33,505 nt of DNA from Anaerolineales bacterium (GCA_016744335.1 JADGEO010000037.1:1-33505), one strand, 5' to 3'. Positions 10,001 through 16,920 are shown, numbered from the stretch's first letter. Notes: generated by a model from the letters alone, not told the origin. Made by a program: numbers and translations.

Positions 10001-10272
10001 GCGTAGGCTTAAATCTCACCGCCGCCGATTATGTTATCCATCTCGACCCATGGTGGAATCCCGCCGTAGAGATGCAAGCCGCAGACCGTGCCCATCGTAT
10101 AGGGCAAGAAAATCCCGTTTTCATCTATAAATATATCGCCCGTGATACGATTGAAGAGAAAATCCTAGAGCTTCAAGAACGTAAAAAAGCCCTCGTAGAA
10201 CAACTCATCTCTTCGGAAGGCAGTTTCTTCAAATCCCTCACACGGGATGATGTGGCGGTGCTCTTTAGCTAA
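7057..10272 (+). CDS. SWIM zinc-finger SNF2/RapA-family helicase
   Basis: A 1071-residue ATP-dependent DNA translocase of the SNF2 superfamily. The N-terminus has a SWIM zinc finger (C71, C73, C80, H82 in CDCPHNVQICKH). A long middle region typical of bacterial SNF2 proteins follows, then the ATPase: motif I DDMGLGKT near 637, motif II DESQ near 733, motif III TGTPVENN, and in the second RecA lobe SLKAGGVGLNLTAADYV and DRAHRIGQ near 1010. All core motifs are intact, so it should be active. It probably remodels protein-DNA or RNA polymerase complexes; the exact role is unknown. No Shine-Dalgarno sequence is seen before ATG 7057, where a long palindrome lies instead. No nuclease or methylase partner is adjacent, so it does not look like a DISARM-type system. 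Confidence 0.92.
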   Translation: MTEITLEKIQHFPYNFASGNVLMRGRNYYNQGRVLDINYMGDSAYFRVRGNGRMYSVEIRMLSDNKVHVSCDCPHNVQICKHIVASAMALEAYLEENIIPKWERQLDEVFENTPHRSAVSSGRYYLALFLLIRTESYSHQGYDYRFVPRIIKASRWSLLKEQKLDDYESANALLSEHTLWKAYVENPYSPVNKERCLNIPPSGMTIFNYILESSRYHYHQASTTGEYLSFFKQLNFPIFLADSGREMISQPLTIQTKPLEIKAALAQDKNAFTIEAGTIYEEEFFSSAKKNLAIISRDPAWALLGKNIVPIKNPESLDLLSSFPIEIPLEEEEKFRTDYLPKLSEHIPIESDLVSWEEIEEEPLPRLYLRKEDEELVAELRFGYGEYEVFADKKAPSVEVKNKPNSWALTRLHRDTQKEYDIYTSIKGVAFGLKRGGSRYPYGSYILRANTHPYDFLTGGIPALTEAGFEIYGDKDALGKINKNSPSISLNITSGIDWFDLDVLVQYGEQEVKLGDIRKAVKKGRKYIKLADGSIGEIPDKWLERYKHIFNMTKETEDGFRLRDYQLAMLDELLEDAESQNIAPEFEEKRKRLKNIKDIKVQPIPKGFTGELRTYQKAGLDWLGFLNEYGFGGILADDMGLGKTIQMLAFLQLKKEEGEMKNASLLIVPKSLITNWQRESAKFTPDLRILEHLGIEREKDTKTFDDYDIVITTYGTMLRDIETLRNYRFYAVVLDESQAIKNPLAKTSKAARLINAKYRMAMTGTPVENNSFELWSQFAFINPGLLGNMTYFKREFAKPIESREGENEANLLRRMVYPFILRRTKKEVAPELPPRTERIIYTDFEPAQRKIYDETRDRYRSQLLGLLDEGGMNNARMHILEGLLRLRQICIHPQLVDPTYKDNVAKFDILLETLETLKNEGHKALIFSQFVQTLKLLEVEMKKNKLKYTYLDGKTRKRQDKVDTFQNDPKIPFFLISLKAGGVGLNLTAADYVIHLDPWWNPAVEMQAADRAHRIGQENPVFIYKYIARDTIEEKILELQERKKALVEQLISSEGSFFKSLTRDDVAVLFS

Positions 10273-10332
10273 TTGGATATGAAACCGCGCCGCGCGTGAC
10301 CTTGGGCTTGAGTGCCTTCGACAAACAGCCCC

Positions 10333-10440
10333 GCACGGGCGTAAACGCACCGTGCTAATGGGCTAAACCCGACTAAAGTCGACTGAGAAGAGGTTGCTTT
10401 AGCAGGCTTTAGCCTTGAGCATGGACGTTTACGTCCATGC
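10333..10440 (+). repeat. Cluster of palindromes after the helicase
   Basis: The 258-bp gap (10273-10530) contains at least four hairpins: outer arms GCACGG/CCGTGC with inner GCGT/ACGC and AA loop (10333-10355); CGACT-AA-AGTCG (10370-10381); GGCT-TT-AGCC (10405-10414); GCATGGACGT-TT-ACGTCCATGC (10419-10440). The first has a close relative at 28835-28857. No ORF or clear promoter is seen. The remainder up to 10530 is AT-rich and shows no Shine-Dalgarno sequence near the next start. Confidence 0.7.
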
Positions 10441-10530
10441 GGAAACGAATATCTAATTTATTTATCTGAAAGCCACGAAACCCGTTAGAAGAAAGAAAAC
10501 TCATCTTTTTGCCGCTAAGACTAAATTATA

Positions 10531-11865
10531 ATGACCCTAACCCAAAAGCTCAAAACCCTACTTAAACCCTTCGCCCTCCCAACGGGACTTTTTCACTACA
10601 AACATAAAAACTTCCAAGAGAGTTCTGATATTCATCTGCGCCTAGACCCAGATGGGCATGGAACTTTACTCGTTAACGCAAGCCAAGTTATGCACCTAAA
10701 CCCCACCGCGGCATTAATGGCATATTTGACTTTAGAAAAGAAAAGCAAAAAAGAAATTATTAAAATAGTGTGCAAAACTTATTCCGTAAGTACAGAACAA
10801 GCTCTTGCAGACCTTCAAACTTTTAACATCCAACTTGATGAATTAATTCGTCCTGATGGTGCATGTGCAATTCACGAATTAGATTTAGAAATGAATATGC
10901 CCTTCTCAGCGCGCCCTTCTGCGCCTTACCGAATGGATTTAGCAATCACTTACCGCTGTAATAACGATTGTGCCCATTGCTACAACGCCCGCGAAAGAAC
11001 TTTCCCATCTATGAGCGTAAAAGATTGGAAACGCGTTCTCGACATCACCTGGGATTTGGGAATCCCGCATATCGTTTTTACTGGTGGCGAGCCGACTTTA
11101 ATGAACTTTTTACCAGAGCTAATTGCTCACGCTGAATCCAATGGTCAGATAACGGGATTAAACTCCAACGCGCGCCGAATGGCAGATCCAAAGTATCTCG
11201 ACAAGTTGGTGTCTGCTGGGCTAGATCACGTTCAAATCACGGTCGAGTCGCACGATTCCCATATCCATGATGAAATGATGAGAGCAAAAGGTGCTCATCG
11301 GCAAACCATCCAAGGTCTGCAAAACGCCTTGAAATCCCCGCTATATGTGATGACGAATACGACTATGTTAAAAGATAATGTTCACACTATCCCCGAAACG
11401 CTCGATTTTCTCGCAGATTTAGGCGTGCCAACGGTGGGCTTGAATGCACTAATTTATTCTGGGCGCGGCGCAAATGTTGGAACGGGTTTAGATGAAAGCG
11501 AGCTTACGCCAATTCTCGAAATGGCACAAGCAAAAACAGAGCAATATGGGCAAAAGCTAATTTGGTATACGCCCACGCAATACTGCAATTTTGACCCCAC
11601 GAAGCTAAATTTGGGCATCAAAGGTTGCACTGCCGCACTCTATAATATGTGCGTAGAGCCAGATGGCGCGGTATTGCCCTGCCAGTCGTATTACACGCCC
11701 GTTGGCAATCTTTTGACCGATAGCTGGGATTCGATTTGGAATCACAATTTATCGGTGAAATTGCGTGAGAGACAGGGCTTGCCCAACAAATGCGGCGATT
11801 GCGATTTACTAGCTGAGTGCGGCGGTGGTTGCCCACTACAATTTGAAGAAAATAATTTGAGTTAA
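10531..11865 (+). CDS. PqqD-like/radical SAM/SPASM protein (peptide-modifying type)
   Basis: A 444-residue protein. Residues about 35-108 match the PqqD-like peptide-recognition fold (LLVNASQVMHLNPTA, then a helical ALADLQTF). The radical SAM core follows with C143, C147 and C150 in YRCNNDCAHCYN, binding the SAM-cleaving 4Fe-4S cluster, and TGGEPT at 184-189. The C-terminal SPASM-type region (about 366-433) has cysteines in CTAALYNMC, LPCQ, CGDC and ECGGGC for auxiliary clusters. Proteins of this architecture usually modify ribosomally made peptides or protein side chains. No short precursor peptide is seen beside it. The start at 10531 has no good Shine-Dalgarno sequence. A paralogue without cysteines and a redox protein follow, suggesting a three-gene unit. 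Confidence 0.9.
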   Translation: MTLTQKLKTLLKPFALPTGLFHYKHKNFQESSDIHLRLDPDGHGTLLVNASQVMHLNPTAALMAYLTLEKKSKKEIIKIVCKTYSVSTEQALADLQTFNIQLDELIRPDGACAIHELDLEMNMPFSARPSAPYRMDLAITYRCNNDCAHCYNARERTFPSMSVKDWKRVLDITWDLGIPHIVFTGGEPTLMNFLPELIAHAESNGQITGLNSNARRMADPKYLDKLVSAGLDHVQITVESHDSHIHDEMMRAKGAHRQTIQGLQNALKSPLYVMTNTTMLKDNVHTIPETLDFLADLGVPTVGLNALIYSGRGANVGTGLDESELTPILEMAQAKTEQYGQKLIWYTPTQYCNFDPTKLNLGIKGCTAALYNMCVEPDGAVLPCQSYYTPVGNLLTDSWDSIWNHNLSVKLRERQGLPNKCGDCDLLAECGGGCPLQFEENNLS

Positions 11866-11875
11866 GTATTTAAGT

Positions 11876-11963
11876 TTTTGTACACCGAAGAATGTGGATT
11901 ACACGGAGAAAAACATTTGTTTTTTGTCTTTCTCCGTGCAATCCCTAAACTCCGTGTACAAAA
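11876..11963 (+). repeat. Imperfect long hairpin between the radical SAM paralogues
   Basis: Outer arms TTTTGTACA (11876-11884) and TGTACAAAA (11955-11963), and inner arms CACGGAGAAA (11902-11911) and TTTCTCCGTG (11929-11938), form a long interrupted hairpin filling the gap. It ends 15 bp before ATG 11979; AAGGAG lies just after it. It is probably a mobile palindromic repeat and may attenuate transcription between the two genes. Confidence 0.7.
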
Positions 11964-11978
11964 TAAAAAGGAGCAAAA

Positions 11979-13115
11979 ATGAGCATATTCGACTTATTTA
12001 CCCCCGAAAAACCTCTCCCCGCGGGCGTATTACATTACGAATCCCCGCCCGATGAAGCTACGCCCTACCGCCTGCACTTGCGAATGCACGGTGATGGCAA
12101 TAGCATTCTCGTACTCAACGCGTCTACCATTTTGCACCTCAACCCCACCGCCACCGAATTTGCCTATCACTTCATCAAAGGCACGTCCAGCGATGAAGTT
12201 ACCAAAAAAGTCGCCAAGCGATATCGTGCACCCAAAGCCCAAATTCGCGATGATTTTCTGACTTTTTCAGATAGGCTAGATACCCTCCTCTACACCCAAG
12301 ATTTGGATCCCGTCTCCTATCTCGGATTTGAGCGCACCACGCCTCATGCAGAGGGACTAACCGCGCCGCTACGCTTGGATTGCGCCCTCACCTACGATTT
12401 GCCCCCCAAGATGAGCGCAGACGATGCGCCCACGAAACGAGTCGACCGTGAATTGGATACCGCTGAATGGGCATCTATCTTAGACCGAGCTTGGGACGCG
12501 GGAATCCCCCACATCACCTTTACGGGTGGAGAACCAACACTACGAGATGATTTGCCCAAACTTATTGCCCACGCCGAAGAAAAAGGGATGGTCACAGGGC
12601 TACTCAGCGATGGACTAAAACTTGCAGACGCAGAATATCTAAATACCCTCCTGATGACGGGGCTAGATCATCTCCTTTTCATTTTACACCCCGAAAGCGA
12701 AAAATCATGGGAAGCCTTAGATGTGATTCTGCCCAAAGATTTGTTCACCACCGTTCACCTAACAATTACCGAAAAGAACGCGTCAGCTATAGAAAATATC
12801 ATTGCAAAATTGAGCAATCTCGAAATAAACGCCCTCTCGCTCAGCGCAGACCCCGCTCACGATGAGATTCTGCAAAATGCCAGCAACCAAGCCCAAAACG
12901 CGGGCGTAACGCTAACGTGGGACCTGCCTGTCCCCTACTCATCCCATAACCCAGTTGAATTGGAAACAGAAGAAGAAAATAATCCCAAAGGCGCGGGGTA
13001 CGCATGGTTCTATATCGAACCCGATGGTGATATTCTCCCCGCACAAGGTATGGCTGACCAAGTTTTAGGCAATGCCCTAAAAGATGATTGGAGCAAAATA
13101 TGGAAAAATCGCTAA
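11979..13115 (+). CDS. Cysteine-less pseudo-radical SAM paralogue
   Basis: A 378-residue protein aligning along most of its length with the preceding radical SAM protein: a PqqD-like N-terminus (ILVLNASTILHLNPTATEFAY), then DCALTY where the partner has DLAITY, then GIPHITFTGGEPTLRDDLP and TGLDHLLF. The CxxxCxxC cluster motif is replaced by a cysteine-free stretch of Pro, Lys and Asp residues. The SPASM cysteines are also absent although the surrounding YIEPDGDILPAQ and DDWSKIW remain, and the protein ends there. It should not bind the 4Fe-4S cluster or cleave SAM. The intact frame, a good AAGGAG site and conserved structural motifs argue against simple decay; a peptide-binding, scaffold or regulatory partner is plausible. 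Confidence 0.85.
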   Translation: MSIFDLFTPEKPLPAGVLHYESPPDEATPYRLHLRMHGDGNSILVLNASTILHLNPTATEFAYHFIKGTSSDEVTKKVAKRYRAPKAQIRDDFLTFSDRLDTLLYTQDLDPVSYLGFERTTPHAEGLTAPLRLDCALTYDLPPKMSADDAPTKRVDRELDTAEWASILDRAWDAGIPHITFTGGEPTLRDDLPKLIAHAEEKGMVTGLLSDGLKLADAEYLNTLLMTGLDHLLFILHPESEKSWEALDVILPKDLFTTVHLTITEKNASAIENIIAKLSNLEINALSLSADPAHDEILQNASNQAQNAGVTLTWDLPVPYSSHNPVELETEEENNPKGAGYAWFYIEPDGDILPAQGMADQVLGNALKDDWSKIWKNR

Positions 13116-13534
13116 ACGCAAAAACACGCTTTGAAGAAAGTTTCTCTTGCTCACAGTCCGTTTTTTCAACCCTTGCCCCCGAATTGGGCATTGATGAAGA
13201 GACCGCGCTAAAAATTAGCTCTGCCTTCGGCGGCGGGATCTCACGTCATGGCGAGGTTTGCGGCGCGGTAACAGGCGCACTAATGTCGTTGGGACTAAAA
13301 TTTGGCTCCTCTTCACCCAATGATGAAGAAAAAGTTCGAGAAGCCAGCCAAGAACTAATGCACAAATTTAAAGAGACGAATGGGTCATTGCTTTGCAAAG
13401 AGCTATTAGGCTATCATTTAATTGTGCCCGAAGAGCGTGAAAAAGCAAAAGAGAGCGGTGTTTTTAACACCATCTGCCCACTTTTGGTACAAAATGCAAC
13501 CGAATTGGCAGAAGAAATAATGAACAAAACATAA
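13100..13534 (+). CDS. C_GCAxxG_C_C family redox protein
   Basis: A 144-residue protein with the spaced cysteine pattern of the C_GCAxxG_C_C family: C17 (CSQS), C54 in a Gly-rich loop (HGEVCGAVTGALM), C99 (LLCKELLGY) and C126 (TICP). Family members are small predicted redox-active or metal-binding proteins of unknown reaction. ATG 13100 is preferred, with GGAG 6 nt upstream, over an in-frame TTG at 13088. It overlaps the end of the pseudo-radical SAM gene by 16 bp, so the two are probably translationally coupled. Supplying electrons or assembling clusters for the radical SAM partner would fit but is inference. Confidence 0.85.
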   Translation: MEKSLNAKTRFEESFSCSQSVFSTLAPELGIDEETALKISSAFGGGISRHGEVCGAVTGALMSLGLKFGSSSPNDEEKVREASQELMHKFKETNGSLLCKELLGYHLIVPEEREKAKESGVFNTICPLLVQNATELAEEIMNKT

Positions 13535-13560
13535 TTTTTTTTCTAAGAAAGGAGTAAAAA

Positions 13561-13956
13561 ATGGAAGAAAGACGAAAACTCCCCAGAAAATACTTAATGG
13601 CATTCTCATCTGTTTACGATAATGCAAGTAGAATCTTGCTCGGTTATCTCTGCGATTTAACCCTTAATGGCTTGATGGTCATTAGCAAAATCCCCAAAGA
13701 AGCTGAAAGCGAAATAGAATTATATATAGAGTTACCTGAAACGCCACAATTTCCCAAAGATAGCCTCCTCATTCAAACTCGTATCATCTGGTGCAAAGAT
13801 GATATAGACCCCAGACTCTATAATATCGGTTTTCAATTTATTGACATCTCTGAAGAAGACAAAGCTATCGTAAAACAAATGATAGAAATCTATGAATTTA
13901 ACCGCGAGCAAGAGCTTTTTCCGCCACTTGCAAACGAATTGAATAGAGAATTTTGA
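13561..13956 (+). CDS. PilZ-domain protein (predicted c-di-GMP receptor)
   Basis: A 131-residue single-domain protein with the two PilZ signature elements: RRKLPR at 4-9 and DLTLNG at 32-37 (the usual DxSxxG with Thr for Ser), followed by a beta-barrel pattern including IQTRIIWCKDD and YNIGFQFIDIS. It should bind cyclic di-GMP and act through a partner. AAAGGAG lies 5 nt before ATG 13561. Its stop overlaps the start of the phosphatase gene (TGATG), so the two are cotranslated; the phosphatase could be the output or partner. Confidence 0.85.
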   Translation: MEERRKLPRKYLMAFSSVYDNASRILLGYLCDLTLNGLMVISKIPKEAESEIELYIELPETPQFPKDSLLIQTRIIWCKDDIDPRLYNIGFQFIDISEEDKAIVKQMIEIYEFNREQELFPPLANELNREF

Positions 13957-14456
13957 TGTACAAACTCCCTCCTTATAACTCCTATTGGGTCATCCCGCAA
14001 AAATTTATGGCAGGTGAATACCCTGGCCATAACTATAACCAAGACCTGACCCCGCGCCGTTTAGATGCGCTCATTGAAGCTAATGTCCACACCTATATTG
14101 ACCTCACCGAAGCAAATGAGCGTGCTCCCTACGAAGCCACCATACAAGAAAGAGCGGGCTATTATGGCGTAGAAATTCAATATCACCGCTTCTCTATTGG
14201 CGATTTTGGCACCCCCTCACGCCAAAATATGCGTATCATTCTCGATACCATTCACAACGCCGTCGCACAAGGAAAAACGCCCTACGTCCATTGCTGGGCA
14301 GGCATGGGACGTACAGGCACGGTTGTTGGATGCTATTTTGTCGAAACAGGCATGAGCGGCGCAGATGCCCTCAAAAAAGTAGATAAACTCTGCTATTACG
14401 CACCCTCGCCGCAAACGGTGGGGCAAAAAAACTTTGTGAGAAATTGGAAAAAATAG
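13956..14456 (+). CDS. Dual-specificity/tyrosine phosphatase-like protein
   Basis: A 166-residue cysteine phosphatase with the P-loop HCWAGMGRT at 112-120 (C113 nucleophile, R119 phosphate binding) and a likely general acid in SIGDFGTP (D83). This is the compact DSP fold. It could remove phosphate from Tyr/Ser/Thr residues or from phosphoinositide-like or nucleotide substrates; the substrate cannot be read from sequence. The start ATG 13956 overlaps the TGA of the PilZ gene. A strong 19-bp stem-loop follows the stop codon. Confidence 0.88.
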   Translation: MYKLPPYNSYWVIPQKFMAGEYPGHNYNQDLTPRRLDALIEANVHTYIDLTEANERAPYEATIQERAGYYGVEIQYHRFSIGDFGTPSRQNMRIILDTIHNAVAQGKTPYVHCWAGMGRTGTVVGCYFVETGMSGADALKKVDKLCYYAPSPQTVGQKNFVRNWKK

Positions 14457-14459
14457 CCC

Positions 14460-14500
14460 TACGAAGAACCCGTTCCCTTTGAGGGAACGGGTTCTTCGTA
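14460..14500 (+). terminator. Long perfect hairpin after the phosphatase gene
   Basis: Arms TACGAAGAACCCGTTCCCT (14460-14478) and its exact complement (14482-14500) enclose a TTG loop; CTTTTAG follows, a weak T-run. It sits between the phosphatase stop and the methyltransferase ATG, ending 9 nt before the latter. It is probably a terminator or a palindromic repeat acting as one. Confidence 0.65.
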
Positions 14501-14509
14501 CTTTTAGAA

Positions 14510-15343
14510 ATGGAATCACACAAACGCTACCTTCACCAAGCCAATTGGACGCGTGATTTACGCGCATATATTTTTGAAAAAATAGGATTAGACGAATCAT
14601 CCCGCGCACTCGAAGTGGGATGCGGAACGGGGGCAATTCTTTCGCAAACGAACTTCCCCGTAGTCGGCCTCGACCTGAACTTGCGTGCCCTCAAAGAGGC
14701 TTGGGCGCGGCTTCAAACATCAAAAATCACACACCCTCGTAGTAATCGCTTTAGCGATTATCTTATACGCAAAGAAAGGGCTAAAACCCTTACTACAAAG
14801 AAAAAAGAGCGAGATAAATCTCGCGTTACGCTAACCTGTGGAGACGCATTTTCTCTCCCTTATGCTAACGCTAGCTTTGATATTCTTTTTTCTCATTTTT
14901 TATTGCTTTGGCTACCCAATCCGCAAAAGGCAATTGAAGAGATGATGCGCGTTACCGTGCCAAATGGAGACGTCGTCTTTTTTGCAGAGCCAGATTATAG
15001 CCAACGCGTAGATATACCCGCCGAACTAGCCCAGCTCGGCAAACTACAAGCCGATGCGTTAAGAGCGCGCGGCGCAAACCCTGATATTGGTGCGGATTTA
15101 GCTGAACTCTGCTATGGGGCAAGAATTAAGATTATCGAAACAGGCACCCTGCAAAAGTCGACGCGCGAAGCATCCGCTAATGAACGCGCAAATGAATGGG
15201 ATACGCTCGAAGCCGATTTGCGCGGAAGCGTCCCAGATATAGATATCCAAAAAATGAAAAAAACAGATGCCGAGGCTTGGGCACGCGGGGCGAGAATTTT
15301 AGATGTTCCGACCTATTATCTTTGGGGGAAAAATCAAGTATAA
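14510..15343 (+). CDS. Class I SAM-dependent methyltransferase with in-frame repeat insertion
   Basis: A 277-residue methyltransferase of the Methyltransf_11 type. Motif I EVGCGTGAI is near 36-44, the acidic loop VVGLDLN near 53, the DAF/SLPYANASFD segment follows, and the FFAEPDYS strand lies after it. Between the helix ending ARLQTS and the strand VTLTCGDAF lies a basic stretch of about 33 residues (roughly 72-104, ITHPRSN to KKKERDKSR) that the family does not normally have. It is encoded exactly by a palindromic repeat block (14739-14824). The frame is preserved and the insert falls in a surface-loop position, so the enzyme may be active. The substrate is unknown. No Shine-Dalgarno sequence is evident before ATG 14510, where a long hairpin ends. 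Confidence 0.82.
   Translation: MESHKRYLHQANWTRDLRAYIFEKIGLDESSRALEVGCGTGAILSQTNFPVVGLDLNLRALKEAWARLQTSKITHPRSNRFSDYLIRKERAKTLTTKKKERDKSRVTLTCGDAFSLPYANASFDILFSHFLLLWLPNPQKAIEEMMRVTVPNGDVVFFAEPDYSQRVDIPAELAQLGKLQADALRARGANPDIGADLAELCYGARIKIIETGTLQKSTREASANERANEWDTLEADLRGSVPDIDIQKMKKTDAEAWARGARILDVPTYYLWGKNQV
14739..14824 (+). repeat. Composite palindromic repeat inside the methyltransferase gene
   Basis: Terminal inverted motifs GTAGTAA (14739-14745) and TTACTAC (14790-14796) face each other. The first adjoins the hairpin TAATCGCT-TT-AGCGATTA (14743-14760), the second a hairpin AAGGG/CCCTT (14776-14791). A third hairpin, GCGAGAT-AA-ATCTCGC (14809-14824), follows. The organisation of two inverted hairpin units resembles a REP doublet (REPIN/BIME). 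Relatives with the ACTACGAG tail are at 28065-28088 and 29864-29888. Confidence 0.8.
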
Positions 15344-15370
15344 TGCCTTGCAGAATTTTGGAGGCACTTT

Positions 15371-15961
15371 TTGGAAACACCACAGTTAGCCGAGTCTGAA
15401 ATCCCGACTCAACCTATAAAAGAAAAAGAAAGCTGGACACGTTTTTTTTTCGATTTATTAGAGACAATTCTTTTATCTATTGCCTTATTTTTAGGCATTA
15501 ACGCGCTCACAGCGCGTGTATTGGTAGAGGGCAGTAGTATGCGCCCTACGCTCGAAAATCATCAACGCTTAATTGTAAATAAGTTAGCGTATAAATCTGA
15601 TTTGCCCGAGCGCGGCGATATTGTTGTTTTTCACTTCCCTATTGACCCCGACCAAGATTTTATTAAGCGCGTTATTGGCTTGCCGGGCGATGATATTGAG
15701 ATTGACAATGGTGAGGTGCGCGTAAATGGCGAAATTTTGATTGAGCCTTATATTGCCTCTGCACCGAGTTATGTTGGTGTGTGGCATGTGCCTGAAAATC
15801 AGATTTTTGTTTTAGGCGATAATAGGAATAATTCTTCTGACTCTCATGCTTGGGGGGCTGTGCCAATGGAGAATTTTATAGGCAAGGCAATTTTGATTTA
15901 TTGGCCCCCCTCTGATTGGGCAGTAACGGAGCATATTCAGTTTTCAATTGATGCACCTTAG
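15371..15961 (+). CDS. lepB: Signal peptidase I
   Basis: Membrane-bound serine protease that removes signal peptides from exported proteins. The 196-residue form has one N-terminal membrane helix (about 26-46), the catalytic Ser56 in GSSMRPTL, the general base Lys99 in DFIKRVIGLPGD, and the GDNRNNSSDSHAWG box. The length is typical of Gram-positive-like and Chloroflexota type I peptidases. The start is a TTG at 15371: GGAGG lies 6 nt upstream and the first residues (METPQLAE) precede the membrane helix; no ATG fits. It follows the methyltransferase after 27 bp. Confidence 0.95.
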   Translation: METPQLAESEIPTQPIKEKESWTRFFFDLLETILLSIALFLGINALTARVLVEGSSMRPTLENHQRLIVNKLAYKSDLPERGDIVVFHFPIDPDQDFIKRVIGLPGDDIEIDNGEVRVNGEILIEPYIASAPSYVGVWHVPENQIFVLGDNRNNSSDSHAWGAVPMENFIGKAILIYWPPSDWAVTEHIQFSIDAP

Positions 15962-15999
15962 AATATGTCAATAATTTAGATATTATATAAGCAAAAAAC

Positions 16000-16290
16000 A
16001 TGAAAAACACAAAAAAAATACCCGAGACTTATCCTTGTAAAGAATGTTTAGCTGGCGTTGTGCGCCCGCAATATATTACCTACTTTACTTGGCTAAATAA
16101 TGAGTTGATTACTGTGCCTAATTTTCCGGCATGGATTTGTGATCTTTGCGGGAAACGGGAATATGACCAACGCGCAATTTCATGGCTAACAACTTTACTT
16201 GAACCCGACGCCGGAAAATCATCTAAAAGCAATCAAAAACCTCACCCCTATCAACGCTCAGCAGATAGCATATCCCCCGCTGTTAAATAG
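16000..16290 (+). CDS. YgiT-type zinc-finger protein
   Basis: A 96-residue protein with two CxxC pairs (C13/C16 in PCKECLAG and C47/C50 in CDLCGKREY), the arrangement of YgiT/MqsA N-terminal zinc domains. It ends in a polar tail of about 20 residues with no HTH domain, so it is not a full MqsA antitoxin. Proteins of this type are often encoded beside a small toxin-like DUF4258/MqsR partner, but none is visible here; the next ORF (179 residues) is unrelated to those. AT-rich sequence lies upstream without a clear Shine-Dalgarno site. Confidence 0.7.
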   Translation: MKNTKKIPETYPCKECLAGVVRPQYITYFTWLNNELITVPNFPAWICDLCGKREYDQRAISWLTTLLEPDAGKSSKSNQKPHPYQRSADSISPAVK

Positions 16291-16307
16291 CTTATTACGG
16301 AGAAAAA

Positions 16308-16847
16308 ATGCACCAATCACATACTCATCACTTTGTACCTGTTGATATTCTGACAGTAAGTTATCGTGTTGTAGGAAAAATGATGGTTTCAAATACGGGC
16401 ATTGTTGGGCTGTTAAATAACCCAAACACTTCTTTTATGGAAATTCATGATGCGCGTTTGGCGCGCATTCACATGCCTACAAAATTGGCAGACCATTTTG
16501 AAGTAATTCGCCTTACAAAAACCAATCTTTTAATCGTTTCTCTCAATAGACGCGAGGATATAGGACCTCAATCATTGGCTCGGGGTGGCTATGCAACAAC
16601 AAAGCAATATGAGTCTCTGGTTACTATGCAAAATTATGAGGTAGAAGGCGCAATTGAGTGGCAAGGTCGCTTTGATTTCAGAGTGCTCATGGCAGAAGGA
16701 ACGAGAGATTTTATTCCACTATATAATGCAAAGGTAACGGGCGTGTTAATCCCTACGCTGAAAATTCAATCTCCTGTGATGCTTTTTAATCGCCAACAGG
16801 TTGATTTATTTGGTTTACTCAACCAACGCAAAGAGGGTGAGGCGTAA
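16308..16847 (+). CDS. Conserved-looking protein of unknown function
   Basis: A 179-residue soluble protein with no signal peptide or membrane helix. CGGAGAAAAA precedes ATG 16308, and the gene starts 17 bp after the YgiT-type gene, so they are probably cotranscribed. The sequence alternates beta strands (VDILTVSYRVVGKMMVSNTGIVGLLN, VTGVLIPTLKI) and has a His-rich N-terminus (HQSHTHHF). The pattern suggests a small beta-sandwich or barrel, but I recognise no family or catalytic motif. Confidence 0.6.
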   Translation: MHQSHTHHFVPVDILTVSYRVVGKMMVSNTGIVGLLNNPNTSFMEIHDARLARIHMPTKLADHFEVIRLTKTNLLIVSLNRREDIGPQSLARGGYATTKQYESLVTMQNYEVEGAIEWQGRFDFRVLMAEGTRDFIPLYNAKVTGVLIPTLKIQSPVMLFNRQQVDLFGLLNQRKEGEA

Positions 16848-16872
16848 TCCCAAAATTCATCTATAAATTTGC

Positions 16873-16901
16873 TTGACCTATACCAAAGTGAATGTTAGAA
16901 T
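16873..16901 (+). promoter_or_regulatory. Promoter of tRNA-Glu
   Basis: TTGACC (16873-16878), a 17-nt spacer and TAGAAT (16896-16901) match a sigma70 promoter. The tRNA starts 20 nt after the -10 box, allowing a short 5' leader removed by RNase P. Confidence 0.7.
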
Positions 16902-16920
16902 ACCGTTCGCTTGATTACCC

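Noticed and set aside
7057..10272. SNF2 helicase as part of a known defence island (DISARM or similar)
   Set aside because: No methyltransferase, DUF1998, PLD or nuclease gene is next to it; the methyltransferase at 14510 is small and separated by unrelated genes.
10273..10530. Precursor peptide for the radical SAM enzyme
   Set aside because: Only palindromic repeats and AT-rich sequence are present; no short ORF with a leader-like sequence and ribosome-binding site was found here or at 11866-11978.
14217..14636. 139-codon minus-strand frame over the phosphatase/methyltransferase junction
   Set aside because: Antisense to two genes with intact catalytic motifs; no start signal.
16000..16847. 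YgiT-type gene plus next ORF as a toxin-antitoxin pair
   Set aside because: The zinc-finger protein has no HTH and the next ORF is too large and unlike MqsR, RelE or DUF4258 toxins.
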